Below are positions 25,489 through 34,164 of a stretch of 64,000 bases of DNA, in pieces. Made by a program: the position numbers and the translations under genes. How positions within the stretch are numbered: position 1 is the stretch's first letter; each line of letters begins with the position of its first letter. The DNA comes from Streptomyces sp. AC550_RSS872 (GTDB lineage: Bacteria > Actinomycetota > Actinomycetes > Streptomycetales > Streptomycetaceae), in the NCBI RefSeq assembly GCF_019049285.1, contig NZ_JAGMUL010000114.1:62001-126000 (forward strand), given 5' to 3'. Under the pieces are notes generated by a model. The model was given only the letters and a program-made list of their open reading frames with translations, ran no database searches and was not told the DNA's origin.

Positions 25489-25925
25489 GGAGTGGCCCCT
25501 CGTGAGTCGGGGATGGCGCGCAGGCCGTCGATGACCCTGCGCAGGACGGATGCGTCGTGGACGACGGCGGAGTCGGGCACGTGCACCGTCAACTGCCCCG
25601 CGGCGCGCAGATCCTCGGCGAGGACGCGCACCACGTTGAGATGCAGCCGCAGCCGGGCCGCGATCTCCGCGATGGACTGCGGCAACCGGCAGACGGCGAC
25701 GATGTCGTGCCGCTCGAAGGCCAGCCGGTCGAGCGCGTCGATCCCCTCGGTGGTGGCCACCACCTGGGTCTCGACGGGCATCGACCGGCCGTCGGCATCG
25801 GTCACCACCCGCCCGGCGGTGACCAGGAACGGCCGTACGGCGGGGGCCGGCCCGACCGGGTCCGGCTGCCCGTCGGGGCCGGGCCGCGGGCCGTCCGGGT
25901 CCGGCGGTGGGGTGCCGTCCGCCAT
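25485..25925 (-). CDS. cvnC: DUF742 protein (CvnC), first conservon
   Basis: 146 residues with a Pro/Gly/Asp-rich N-terminal ~35 residues, then the DUF742 core: VRPFLVTAGRVVTDAD, FERHDIVAVCRLPQSIAEIA and a winged-helix-like LRLHLNVVRVLAEDLRAAG. Coupled to cvnD. In conservons the DUF742 protein associates with CvnB and CvnD at the membrane. Confidence 0.9.
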   Translation of the reverse strand: MADGTPPPDPDGPRPGPDGQPDPVGPAPAVRPFLVTAGRVVTDADGRSMPVETQVVATTEGIDALDRLAFERHDIVAVCRLPQSIAEIAARLRLHLNVVRVLAEDLRAAGQLTVHVPDSAVVHDASVLRRVIDGLRAIPDSRGATP

Positions 25926-25948
25926 GGCGGTGTCCGTCCTCCTCGACG

Positions 25949-26425
25949 TCAGCGGGCCGACGCGGCGCCGACGCTGTTCTTCAGCTCCAGCACGAGCTGC
26001 GGGCTGAGGGAGGAACCGGCGCGGTTGGCGAACACGGTCATCTCGTAGGCGATGTTGCCCAGCTTGGCCTCCTTGTCGGTGACCACGCCGAGCACGGCGC
26101 CGCTGCCGATCGCGGAGACCAGGACGTGGCCGCCCTCCAGGTCGATGATGACCTTGTTGAGGCCGCCGAGGCCGTAGTTGCCGGAGGCGCCGGCGGCCAG
26201 GCTGGTGATGCCGGAGACGATCGCGGCGAGGCGTTCGGAGTCGGCGTGTTCACGCAGCTCGGACACGGCGATGAGCAGACCGTCCGACGAGACCGCGATG
26301 GCGTCCACCACGCCGGCCGTCTCCTTCGCGAAGCGATTCAGCAGCCAGGTGAAGTCGGCTGCGGCGGCCTGAAGTTCGGCCGGCGTGGAGCCTCCCACCG
26401 GGGTGCCACCTGTCGACGTGCTCAC
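25949..26425 (-). CDS. cvnB: Roadblock/LC7 domain protein (CvnB), first conservon
   Basis: 158 residues from GTG 26425, overlapping the cvnA stop. Roadblock/LC7 fold: FTWLLNRFAKETAGVVDAIA, VSSDGLLIAVSE, ERLAAIVSGITSLAAGA, and a central strand-rich part with VIIDLEGGHVLVSAIGSGAV. Roadblock proteins are small-GTPase-activating or -binding partners, fitting a CvnB-CvnD module. Confidence 0.92.
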   Translation of the reverse strand: MSTSTGGTPVGGSTPAELQAAAADFTWLLNRFAKETAGVVDAIAVSSDGLLIAVSELREHADSERLAAIVSGITSLAAGASGNYGLGGLNKVIIDLEGGHVLVSAIGSGAVLGVVTDKEAKLGNIAYEMTVFANRAGSSLSPQLVLELKNSVGAASAR

Positions 26426-28881
26426 TGCTCCGCTCCTTCCGGGGAGTCGTTCTGGTCCTGCTCATGGGGGGTTGTGGTCGTGACGGGGGCGGGGTGTTCC
26501 CCGGTGTCGCCGGACCGGCTGTCGCGGTGCGCGCGTTCCACGGCGGCCTCGAACTCCTCGAGCGCGGCCCGCACGGCCTCCGCGTCGAGCGTCCGCGCCT
26601 CCTGCCGGAGCGCCGACTGCCGCTCGTAAGGCTCGGCGGTGGTCCGCAGGGTCGCGCCGCGGACGCGGCGACGCAGGGGCCGGGCCGCGGCGACGGCCGG
26701 TTCCGGCTGTTCGGCGCGGGCATGGTAGACGGGTGTCGGTTCACGGTGCGTGACGCGGCGGGGCAGCGGCCGCGGAGCGTCACTGTCCGGCCGTACGGCC
26801 TCCGTAGGCACCGTGGCCGACGGCCGGGGCCCGGCGGCGGGGGCCGAAGGTGTCTTCGTGGCGGGCGTCGCGGCGGCCGGCGTCGTGGCGGCGGCGACCG
26901 CCGCCAGGGCCGCCGTGGCAGCCGACCCCGTAGTGCTCCCCGTCACCAGCAGCGACGACGGCACCGTCACCTCGGCCGTCACACCGCCGCCCGGCGTCCG
27001 CGACAGCGTGACCGTGATGTCCCAGCGGCGCGCCAGGGTGCCGACCACGAACAGACCGAGGACCTTCGTCGGGACGAGGTCCAGTCGCTCGCGGCGGATC
27101 AGCCGGGCGTTCTCCTCGTCGAGGCGATCGGGCGTCATGCCGAGGCCGTGGTCGGTGACGACGACCACCGCGTCGTCGCCGGCGCTCGCCACGCTCACCT
27201 CGACCGGGCTGTCCTCGGGCGAGAACGACACCGCGTTCTCCAGCAGTTCGGCCACCATCAGCGTCAGGTCGCCGATGACCTCCGGCTCCACCACGGCCTC
27301 GGTCCGCGCACGCAGTTCCACGCGCTGGTAGCCCTCGATCTGGCCGAGCGCGGCGCGTACGACGGTGGTGAGCGGGCTGGGACCGGAGTCGAGGACCGCC
27401 TCGTGGATGCCGGCGAGCAGCATCAGACTGTCGGCGTTGCGGCGCAGCCGGACCGCGATGTGGTCGATGGAGTAGAGCCGCTCCAGGAGCGCGGGGTCCG
27501 TCTCGCCCCGCTCCACCGCGTCGATCAGGGACAGCTGGCGTGTGGTCAGGTTGCTGACTCTTCGGCCCACGTTGCCGAACATCTCGGCGACGTTGCGCCG
27601 GCTGAGCACCTGCCGCTCCAGCAGCGCGGCGGCCATCGTCTGCACCTGGTTGAAGGTCTCGGCGAGTTCGCCGATCTCGTCGCGCGCGGTGACCGGCACC
27701 GCGCCCAGCCGGGGCGGACCGTCGTCCTCGGCGTCGTCGTCGGCCACCCGGGCCAGCTCGCGCTCGGCGACCTCGGCGACCTGCCGGGCCGCGTCCGTCA
27801 GGGCCTGCACCGGGCGGACCACCGAACGGCGGACCACCATGGCCAGCACCAGCCACACGGCGAAGCCGAACAGGGCGAGCCCCAGCAGCACGAGCGCACG
27901 CCACGCCGCCTTGTCGGAGGCGCTCTGCGCCTCGTCGGCGATCTGCCCGATGAGCGAGGTCGTGATCGCCAGCCGGGTCCTGGCCTGGTCGCGGTAGGCG
28001 CCGTAGGAGTCGAGCGCCTCGGCGAGCGACGCGCGGATCTCGGCGGGCGAGTCGGCCTGCACCGCGCCCGGGTCGATCTGTAGCTCGGAGTACTGCCGGC
28101 TGATGGTGGTCTGCGCGCTGGTGTACCTGATCCCTCCGAGAGTGTCGGCCTGTGCCTCGGTGGCGAACCGGGCGAAGCGTTCGGCCTGGTGGGTGTACTC
28201 GTCGTAGGCACCGATCGCGCCGATGAACTCGATCAGCGCGTTGGAGTCACCGGTCGACGCGGAGAACACGCCGGTCTCGAAGGCGCTGTGGGCGGCGCCC
28301 GCACGCAGCAGCGAGTCCAGCTTGCTGCCGGTGAAGGAGGTCGCGAGATCGGGGTTGCGGTCCAGGCCCAGGCCGTCGATCAGCCCCTGGGCGGCGTGGG
28401 TGTAGGCGGGGTCGATGTTGCTGGCGGGCAGATAGCCCTGCTCCACCGTGGCACGCAGGCTGCTCAGGCCCTCGACCCCGCGCAGGGCCTGCGCCTCGGT
28501 CAGCGGCAGCCGCTCCCCGAAGGCGTCGCGCACCCGCTGGACCTGGGAGTTCACGCTGGACTGTGCCGTGCGGTAGGCGGCGGACGAGGGCTCGCCGCCC
28601 TCGGCGGCCTCGTGCCGTACGGAGAGCAGGATCGCCTGCTGGTGCTCGGCGGCCAGCCGGTCCACGAGGGTCGCGACCTCGACGCTCTCCCGGACCAGCC
28701 GGGCGGCGTCCGCGGCGTCGCGCGACTGCGCGGTCTGGTCGGCGATGAGATAGGCGAGCAGGGCCGCTACCACCGTCAGCGGCACGCCGACCAGCAGGTT
28801 GAGCTTGCGCCGGAACGGCCGGCGCTCGGCGAAGCCACGTATACGACGCGGACGGGGCACGCCCACCTCATCAGTGGCCAC
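26422..28881 (-). CDS. cvnA: Sensor-kinase-like protein (CvnA), first conservon
   Basis: 819 residues from GTG 28881 behind GGAGGCAGG; the frame is open further upstream but that part is not protein-like. Transmembrane segment ~20-45, extracytoplasmic nitrate/nitrite-sensor (NIT) domain, second helix (ALVLLGLALFGFAVWLVLAM), HAMP, then a HATPase domain with N-box ELLENAVSFSP and G-box DHGLGMTPDRL. The usual H-box histidine motif is not evident, as in other CvnA proteins. The C-terminal ~180 residues are Ala/Pro/Thr-rich and probably disordered. Confidence 0.88.
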   Translation of the reverse strand: MATDEVGVPRPRRIRGFAERRPFRRKLNLLVGVPLTVVAALLAYLIADQTAQSRDAADAARLVRESVEVATLVDRLAAEHQQAILLSVRHEAAEGGEPSSAAYRTAQSSVNSQVQRVRDAFGERLPLTEAQALRGVEGLSSLRATVEQGYLPASNIDPAYTHAAQGLIDGLGLDRNPDLATSFTGSKLDSLLRAGAAHSAFETGVFSASTGDSNALIEFIGAIGAYDEYTHQAERFARFATEAQADTLGGIRYTSAQTTISRQYSELQIDPGAVQADSPAEIRASLAEALDSYGAYRDQARTRLAITTSLIGQIADEAQSASDKAAWRALVLLGLALFGFAVWLVLAMVVRRSVVRPVQALTDAARQVAEVAERELARVADDDAEDDGPPRLGAVPVTARDEIGELAETFNQVQTMAAALLERQVLSRRNVAEMFGNVGRRVSNLTTRQLSLIDAVERGETDPALLERLYSIDHIAVRLRRNADSLMLLAGIHEAVLDSGPSPLTTVVRAALGQIEGYQRVELRARTEAVVEPEVIGDLTLMVAELLENAVSFSPEDSPVEVSVASAGDDAVVVVTDHGLGMTPDRLDEENARLIRRERLDLVPTKVLGLFVVGTLARRWDITVTLSRTPGGGVTAEVTVPSSLLVTGSTTGSAATAALAAVAAATTPAAATPATKTPSAPAAGPRPSATVPTEAVRPDSDAPRPLPRRVTHREPTPVYHARAEQPEPAVAAARPLRRRVRGATLRTTAEPYERQSALRQEARTLDAEAVRAALEEFEAAVERAHRDSRSGDTGEHPAPVTTTTPHEQDQNDSPEGAEQ

Positions 28882-29188
28882 CCTGCCTCCTTCGTGGGCG
28901 TCACACGGCGCGCGAAGGGTCGCACATGACCGGTGTTGATCGAGTATGAAACGGCTTTCTGCCGGGGACGGTACCGCCCCTGGATCTCCGTGACCGGAAC
29001 TGTACGTCAAGAATCCATTACGACCCCCTGCACCCCAACCGCCCCTCCTTCACACCGGAGCACAACGGCCCGTTACCTTCCGATTTTTGAGGCCAATCGG
29101 TGACCTGACCGCACTTGACTGACCGAGAACCGGCTGGATTGGATCAGTGGAAGAGCTCTCCCAACCCCCTGAATCCGGAACGGGAATC

Positions 29189-30145
29189 GTGACTTTCACC
29201 GCCACACGCAGCAGGTCCCTCAGGAACCATCCCGGCGCGGCCGCCGTCGCGCTCGCCGCCACGGCGGCGCTGCTGGCGGGATGTTCCTCCTCCGACGACA
29301 AGTCCGACCCGCTCGCCGGGGACAAGCCGAGCGGCGACACCGTCGTCGTCGGCTCGAACAACTTCCCCGAGAGCACCCTGCTCGCCGACATCTACGGCGA
29401 GGCGCTCAAGGCCAAGGGCATCGAGGTCGAGTACCAGCCCAACATCGGCAGCCGCGAGGTGACCTACGGTCAGCTCCGCAACGGCTCCGTCACCGTCCTG
29501 CCGGAGTACAACGGTTCGCTGCTGGCCTACCTCGACCCCAAGGCGGAGCAGAAGTCCTCCGACGCCGTGAACGCCGCGGTGAAGACCAAGCTGGACGCGA
29601 AGCTGACGCTGCTGGAGTCGTCGCCCGCCGAGGACAAGGACTCCGTCGCCCTCAACTCGGAGACGGCGAAGAAGTACGACCTGACCTCCGACTCCACCCT
29701 CGAGGACCTCAAGGACATCGCCCCGGACCTGGTGATCGGCGGTTCGCCCGAGTTCCAGACCCGCCAGCAGGGCCTGAAGGGCCTGGAGTCCGAGTACGGC
29801 CTGAAGTTCAAGTCCTTCAAGGCGCTGGACGCGGGCGGCCCGCTGACCCGGGCGGCGCTGGCGAAGAACACCGTGCAGGCCGCGGACATCTTCACCACCG
29901 ACCCGACCATCACCAAGGAGGGCTTCGTCGTCCTGAAGGACCCGAAGAACCTCTTCGGCTTCGCCAACGTGACCCCGCTGGTCTACAAGAGCGGCCTCTC
30001 CAAGGAGGGCGTCGACGCGCTCAACGCGGTCTCGGCCAAGCTGGACACCAAGACGCTGCTCGACCTGGACTCCCAGGTGCAGCTGGAGAACAAGGACCCG
30101 CTGGACGTCGCCAAGGCCTGGCTGAAGTCGGCCGGTCTGGACTGA
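29189..30145 (+). CDS. ABC transporter substrate-binding lipoprotein, glycine betaine/choline (OpuAC/OpuCC) type
   Basis: 318 residues if started at GTG 29189, with a GGAACGGGAA stretch upstream; GTG 29147 is an alternative adding 14 residues. Lipoprotein signal with lipobox LLAGC. The mature part, VVVGSNNFPESTLLADIYG to AKAWLKSAGLD, has the OpuAC fold landmarks: SREVTYGQLRNG, PEYNGSLLAYL, AADIFTTDP. It should serve the importer at 22279-24805 but is separated from it by a whole conservon. Followed by a strong terminator. Confidence 0.88.
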   Translation: MTFTATRSRSLRNHPGAAAVALAATAALLAGCSSSDDKSDPLAGDKPSGDTVVVGSNNFPESTLLADIYGEALKAKGIEVEYQPNIGSREVTYGQLRNGSVTVLPEYNGSLLAYLDPKAEQKSSDAVNAAVKTKLDAKLTLLESSPAEDKDSVALNSETAKKYDLTSDSTLEDLKDIAPDLVIGGSPEFQTRQQGLKGLESEYGLKFKSFKALDAGGPLTRAALAKNTVQAADIFTTDPTITKEGFVVLKDPKNLFGFANVTPLVYKSGLSKEGVDALNAVSAKLDTKTLLDLDSQVQLENKDPLDVAKAWLKSAGLD

Positions 30146-30170
30146 CGTACGGCGGACTCGGCAGGCTTTC

Positions 30171-30204
30171 GCGGGGTTGTGACGGTCTCTCGTCACAACC
30201 CCGC
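30171..30204 (+). terminator. Intrinsic-terminator-like hairpin after the betaine-binding protein
   Basis: GCGGGGTTGTGACG, loop GTCTCT, CGTCACAACCCCGC: a perfect 14-bp stem 26 bp after the stop at 30145. There is no U-run, as usual in Streptomyces. It separates the plus-strand gene from the convergent second conservon and could work in both directions. Confidence 0.85.
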
Positions 30205-30265
30205 TGTGCTGTCGCTCAGCAGCCGACGTGGAACGTGGCGTCCTGGCGTTCGGTGACGACAGGTC

Positions 30266-30853
30266 CTAGCTCGCCTCCCGGGCGTCCGCGATCAACTGGT
30301 CGATCAGGGCGATCAGTACGTCGCGGCTCGACTCACGCTCCCGCGCGTCGCACAGCAGTACCCGGACATGCTTCGGGAGCGCCAGGGCCTCCCTGATCTC
30401 CTCGGCGGGGTACGGGTGGGCGCCGTGGAAGCCGTTGACGCCGACGACGAACGGGATGCCCCGGCGCTCGAAGAAGTCGATCGCAGCGAAGCTGGACTCG
30501 GGCCGCCGGACGTCCACCAGGACCACGGCTCCGAGCGCGCCGATCGCCAGGTCGTTCCACATGAACCAGAACCGCTGCTGCCCGGGCGTACCGAACAGAT
30601 ACAGCACCAGCTCCCGGCTGATGGTGATCCGGCCGAAGTCCAGGGCCACGGTGGTGGCCCGCTTCTCCTCGATGCCGTTGAGGTCGTCGATGCCAAGACC
30701 CGCGGCGGTCAGCGGCTCCTCGGTGCGCAGCGGGGCGATCTCGCTGACCGATCCGACCATGGTGGTCTTGCCGACGCCGAAACCCCCGGCGATGAGTATC
30801 TTGACCGTGTCGGGCGGCGCGACCGCCGCCAGGGTGGGGTCAGAGCCGGCCAA
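30266..30853 (-). CDS. cvnD: Conservon GTP/ATP-binding protein (CvnD), second conservon
   Basis: 195 residues. P-loop GGFGVGKTT, switch-like EEKRATTVALDFGRI, LYLFGTPGQQRFWFMW (QQR where the first conservon has QER) and VVLVDVRRPES. It overlaps the cvnC coding end by 14 bp. Clearly paralogous to the CvnD at 24907-25488 but divergent, so the second conservon is not a recent tandem copy. Confidence 0.92.
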   Translation of the reverse strand: MAGSDPTLAAVAPPDTVKILIAGGFGVGKTTMVGSVSEIAPLRTEEPLTAAGLGIDDLNGIEEKRATTVALDFGRITISRELVLYLFGTPGQQRFWFMWNDLAIGALGAVVLVDVRRPESSFAAIDFFERRGIPFVVGVNGFHGAHPYPAEEIREALALPKHVRVLLCDARERESSRDVLIALIDQLIADAREAS

Positions 30854-31220
30854 GGCCGTCCCTCACTTTCTGCAGCAGGTCCAGGTCCGGGGTGCGGGGG
30901 GTGACGGGGTGCGGCGGGTGCACGGAGATCAGACCCGCCTCCAGCAGATCGCAGAGCATGATGGCGACCACGCTCACCGGAAGGTCGAGAAGGGCCGCCA
31001 GCTCCGCCACGGCGACCGGCCGGGCGCAGTACCGCAGGATCCGCGTCTGCTCCGGCTGCGGACGCTCCGCCCGCTCCGGCGGCGGATCCACCGCCGTCAC
31101 GGTCGTGATCAGCGTGAAGTCGGAGCGGCTGGGCCGGGTCCGGCCGCCGGTCAGCGTGAAGGGACGTACCAGCCGGCCCGCCGTATCGTCTCCGCTCACC
31201 TCACGCGCCAGGGCCGACAT
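30840..31220 (-). CDS. cvnC: DUF742 protein (CvnC), second conservon
   Basis: 126 residues. DUF742 core: LVRPFTLTGGRTRP, LRYCARPVAVAELAALLDLP and VSVVAIMLCDLLEAGLISVH; the C-terminus carries DLLQKVRDGLGRL. Shorter N-terminus than its paralogue at 25485. Its start overlaps the 3' end of cvnB by 20 bp. Confidence 0.9.
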   Translation of the reverse strand: MSALAREVSGDDTAGRLVRPFTLTGGRTRPSRSDFTLITTVTAVDPPPERAERPQPEQTRILRYCARPVAVAELAALLDLPVSVVAIMLCDLLEAGLISVHPPHPVTPRTPDLDLLQKVRDGLGRL

Positions 31221-31620
31221 GGGCCCGCGGTGCCGCCGACAGATGCTCGCCGATCTTCTTCACCAGCATGTTCATCTGGTACGCCACCACACCGACGTCC
31301 GCGCCCTGGTTGGTCAGGACGACGAGATGGGCGCCGGGCCCGGCCGAGGTCAGGATCAGATAGCTGTTGGCCATCTCGATCAGCGCCTGCCGCACCGGCC
31401 CGCCTCTGAAGTCGAGGCTGACACCCTTGCTGAGGCTCATCAGCCCGGACGCCGTCGCCGCCAGCCGCTCGGCGTCGTCGCGCAGGAACCCGGTGGACCT
31501 GCTCACCACCAGACCGTCCTCGGAGAGCACGACGGCATGGTTGACGTCGGCGACCCGCTCCACGAGTCCGGTGAGCAACTGATCGAGCTGGGTGTCCGTG
31601 GCGGGGGTGGGGCGTGTCAT
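31201..31620 (-). CDS. cvnB: Roadblock/LC7 domain protein (CvnB), second conservon
   Basis: 139 residues from ATG 31620, chosen because GAAGGAC precedes it at good spacing; an ATG at 31635 overlapping the cvnA stop would add five residues. Roadblock pattern: LDQLLTGLVERVADVNHAVV, LSEDGLVVSRS, ERLAATASGLMSLSKG and ALIEMANSYLILTSAG. Partner of the adjacent CvnD. Confidence 0.9.
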   Translation of the reverse strand: MTRPTPATDTQLDQLLTGLVERVADVNHAVVLSEDGLVVSRSTGFLRDDAERLAATASGLMSLSKGVSLDFRGGPVRQALIEMANSYLILTSAGPGAHLVVLTNQGADVGVVAYQMNMLVKKIGEHLSAAPRAHVGPGA

Positions 31621-31631
31621 GGCGATGTCCT

Positions 31632-34022
31632 TCATGAACGGTCGGCGGGCGGAGTGGAGGACGTGGGGAAGGAGGCGGAACGGGCCGAGCCGGCCGTGGA
31701 CGGCCCCTCGCCGGCACCGTCGTCACGCGCCCCCCGAGTGGCCGGGACCCGCTGGTCCTCGGCCTTGGGCACGTGCGGGGCCTCATGGTCGCTTTCGTCG
31801 CGGGCCTTCGACGTCCCCCGCTGGAAGCAGGCGAGGGAGGAGGCGGCGCGTTCGGCGGTGAAGTCGTCGGGGTGGTCCTCCTCTTCGACGGACGGGATCT
31901 CCTCACGCAGCTCGGCGGCCAGGCTGGTCTGCGGCACACGCCGGGGCAGGGGGGACAGGCCGTCACGGGCCGCGGGCGCGGCGGCCCGCTCGGACGCGGT
32001 GCGGGCCGGCACGACCGGTTGGGACTCCCGTACGGGCTCCTCCGGTTCGGCCGCCCCCGTGTGCTCCACCTGGTCCCGCTCCGGGGCGGCCACGTCGCGC
32101 ACCACGACGTCGTGCGGGATCAGCACGATCGCCGTCGTGCCGCCGTACGGCGAGGAGCGCAGGGTGACCGCGATGCCGTGCCGCTGGGCCAGCCGCGCGA
32201 TCACGAACATGCCGAGCCGCAGGTCGTCGGCGAGCGCCACCACGTCGAACTGCGGCGGCTCGGCCAACTGGGCGTTGAACGAGGCGTAGTCCTCCTCGGA
32301 CAGCCCGAGGCCACGGTCCTCGACCTCCACGGCCAGCCCCTTGGCCACCATCGCGGCCCGCACCCCGACCGGCGCGGGCGCGGGGGAGTACAGGGTGGCG
32401 TTCTCGATCAGCTCGGCCAGCAGATGGATGACGTCCGCCACCGCGGGCGGCGCGAGATGCACCTCCTCCTCGGTGTGTACCTCCACCCGCTGGTACTCGG
32501 CGACCTCGCCGACGGCACTGCGCAGGATGTCGATCAGCGCGACCGGCTCGCTCCAGCTGCGGCCCGGCCGCTCACCGCTGATGATGACGAGGTTCTCCTC
32601 GTAGCGGCGCAACTGGCTGGCGGTGGAGTCCAGTTCGTACAGACCCTTGAGGACCTCGGGGTCCTGGTGCGCGCGCTCCAGCGCGTCGAGCTTGGTGAGC
32701 TGGAGGTTGACCAGGTTCTGGCTCTGCCGGGCGATGCCCAGGATGACCTTCTGGAAGCCGCGCCGGGTGTCGGCGAGCTCGACGGCGGTGTGCACGGCGG
32801 TGCGCTGTGCGGTGTTGAACGCCTGGGCCACCTGCCCGAGTTCGTCATGACCGTAGTCCAGCGGCGGGGTCGCCAGCTCCACGTCGACGGTCTCGCCCCG
32901 CTCCAGCCGCGCCACCACGTCCGGCAGCCGCTCCTGCGCCAGACCGAGGGTCGCCTCGCGCAGTCCGCGCAGCCGTCGGGACAGCGAGCGGGTGATCCGC
33001 CAGGACATCCAGACGCACAGCAGCAGCGCGACCAGACCGCCCGCGCTCAGCGACGCCGCCTTGATCAGCAGAGCGCGCGCCTCGTCGCCGCTGCGCTGGA
33101 GCAGGGCGGTCGTCTGCTGCCGGATCAGCACCTCGTACTCGTCGGAGACCTTGACCAGCGCGGCCCGCCACTCCTTCTGCGCGTCCGGAACGGCGATGTC
33201 CCCCTCTGCACGCGCCGCCGCCCGGGCGGCGAGCACCCGGTCCTCGACCTTCTCCAGGGTCCGCCACTGCGGGCTCGCCAGGATCCGCTCGGTCTCCGCC
33301 TTGGCGCTCCCGGTGAGCGCGGGAAGGATCTGGTCGGCGACGAGCCACCGCCGCGTGTTCACCAGCTCGGCGAACTCGGTCCACGTCTTCTCGTCCATCT
33401 TCTTCGACGGCGAGGCCAGCGTCAGCAGCGCGTCCTCCCGGGACACCAGCTCTGCCGCGTGCTCCAGCGAGACAAGAGGGCCCGCCTGCGAGGTCAGGTC
33501 GCCGTCGTCGACCTGGGAAAGCTCCTGGAAGGCGTGGATCTGGTCGTCGATGACCGACGTGTACTGGCCCAGCGCCTGGACGGCCGGGATGTCGGTCGGG
33601 TTGTCCACCTGCCCCCGGTAGTACTCCAGGCTGCTCACGGACGCCACGACCGAGTACAGCCGGTCCTTGATCCGCGAGGGCGCCTGCCGGATCTCCTCCG
33701 ACTGGGCCAGCAGTTTCGCGACCGCCTTGTCGGTCCTGGCGCGCTGTGCGTCCAGCGCGGTGCGCGCCTCCGCCTGCCGCGAGGCCAGCCATACGGCCGA
33801 GAAGCTGCGCTCCCGTTGCAACGCGAGCGTGGCATCGGTGCCCATGGCCCCCGTCGACCTGCTCAGTTCGGTCTGCGACCGCAGCCGCAGCCCCTCCGAG
33901 AACATCTGGATCGTCGTCACGCTCCAGACGGCGGCGAGCGTGACGCTGGGCACCAGCGCCAGGAGGATCAGGGAGAGACGGATGGAGCCGAGGGGGCGCC
34001 GGGGACCTGTCCGTGGAGACAT
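31632..34022 (-). CDS. cvnA: Sensor-kinase-like protein (CvnA), second conservon
   Basis: 796 residues from ATG 34022; the open frame further upstream is not protein-like. Transmembrane segment (LSLILLALVPSVTLAAVW), an extracytoplasmic NIT-type sensor of ~290 residues, second helix (GGLVALLLCVWMSW), HAMP, HATPase domain with N-box ELIENATLYSP and G-box DRGLGLSEEDYA. The tail is Pro/Glu-rich. Its sensor differs from that of the CvnA at 26422, so the two conservons probably see different signals. Confidence 0.88.
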   Translation of the reverse strand: MSPRTGPRRPLGSIRLSLILLALVPSVTLAAVWSVTTIQMFSEGLRLRSQTELSRSTGAMGTDATLALQRERSFSAVWLASRQAEARTALDAQRARTDKAVAKLLAQSEEIRQAPSRIKDRLYSVVASVSSLEYYRGQVDNPTDIPAVQALGQYTSVIDDQIHAFQELSQVDDGDLTSQAGPLVSLEHAAELVSREDALLTLASPSKKMDEKTWTEFAELVNTRRWLVADQILPALTGSAKAETERILASPQWRTLEKVEDRVLAARAAARAEGDIAVPDAQKEWRAALVKVSDEYEVLIRQQTTALLQRSGDEARALLIKAASLSAGGLVALLLCVWMSWRITRSLSRRLRGLREATLGLAQERLPDVVARLERGETVDVELATPPLDYGHDELGQVAQAFNTAQRTAVHTAVELADTRRGFQKVILGIARQSQNLVNLQLTKLDALERAHQDPEVLKGLYELDSTASQLRRYEENLVIISGERPGRSWSEPVALIDILRSAVGEVAEYQRVEVHTEEEVHLAPPAVADVIHLLAELIENATLYSPAPAPVGVRAAMVAKGLAVEVEDRGLGLSEEDYASFNAQLAEPPQFDVVALADDLRLGMFVIARLAQRHGIAVTLRSSPYGGTTAIVLIPHDVVVRDVAAPERDQVEHTGAAEPEEPVRESQPVVPARTASERAAAPAARDGLSPLPRRVPQTSLAAELREEIPSVEEEDHPDDFTAERAASSLACFQRGTSKARDESDHEAPHVPKAEDQRVPATRGARDDGAGEGPSTAGSARSASFPTSSTPPADRS

Positions 34023-34164
34023 TGTCGTCCTAGGGCGATCAGCGGAGGGCGGGGAGCGGAAGGGGGGACGAGCGCTGGGGGTGCGCAGGATGCTATCCGT
34101 ACAAGTGAGCGTACGCGTCACGCGTGACCGAATCTTTGGCGACACCGTCCGTGGAACTGTCCGG

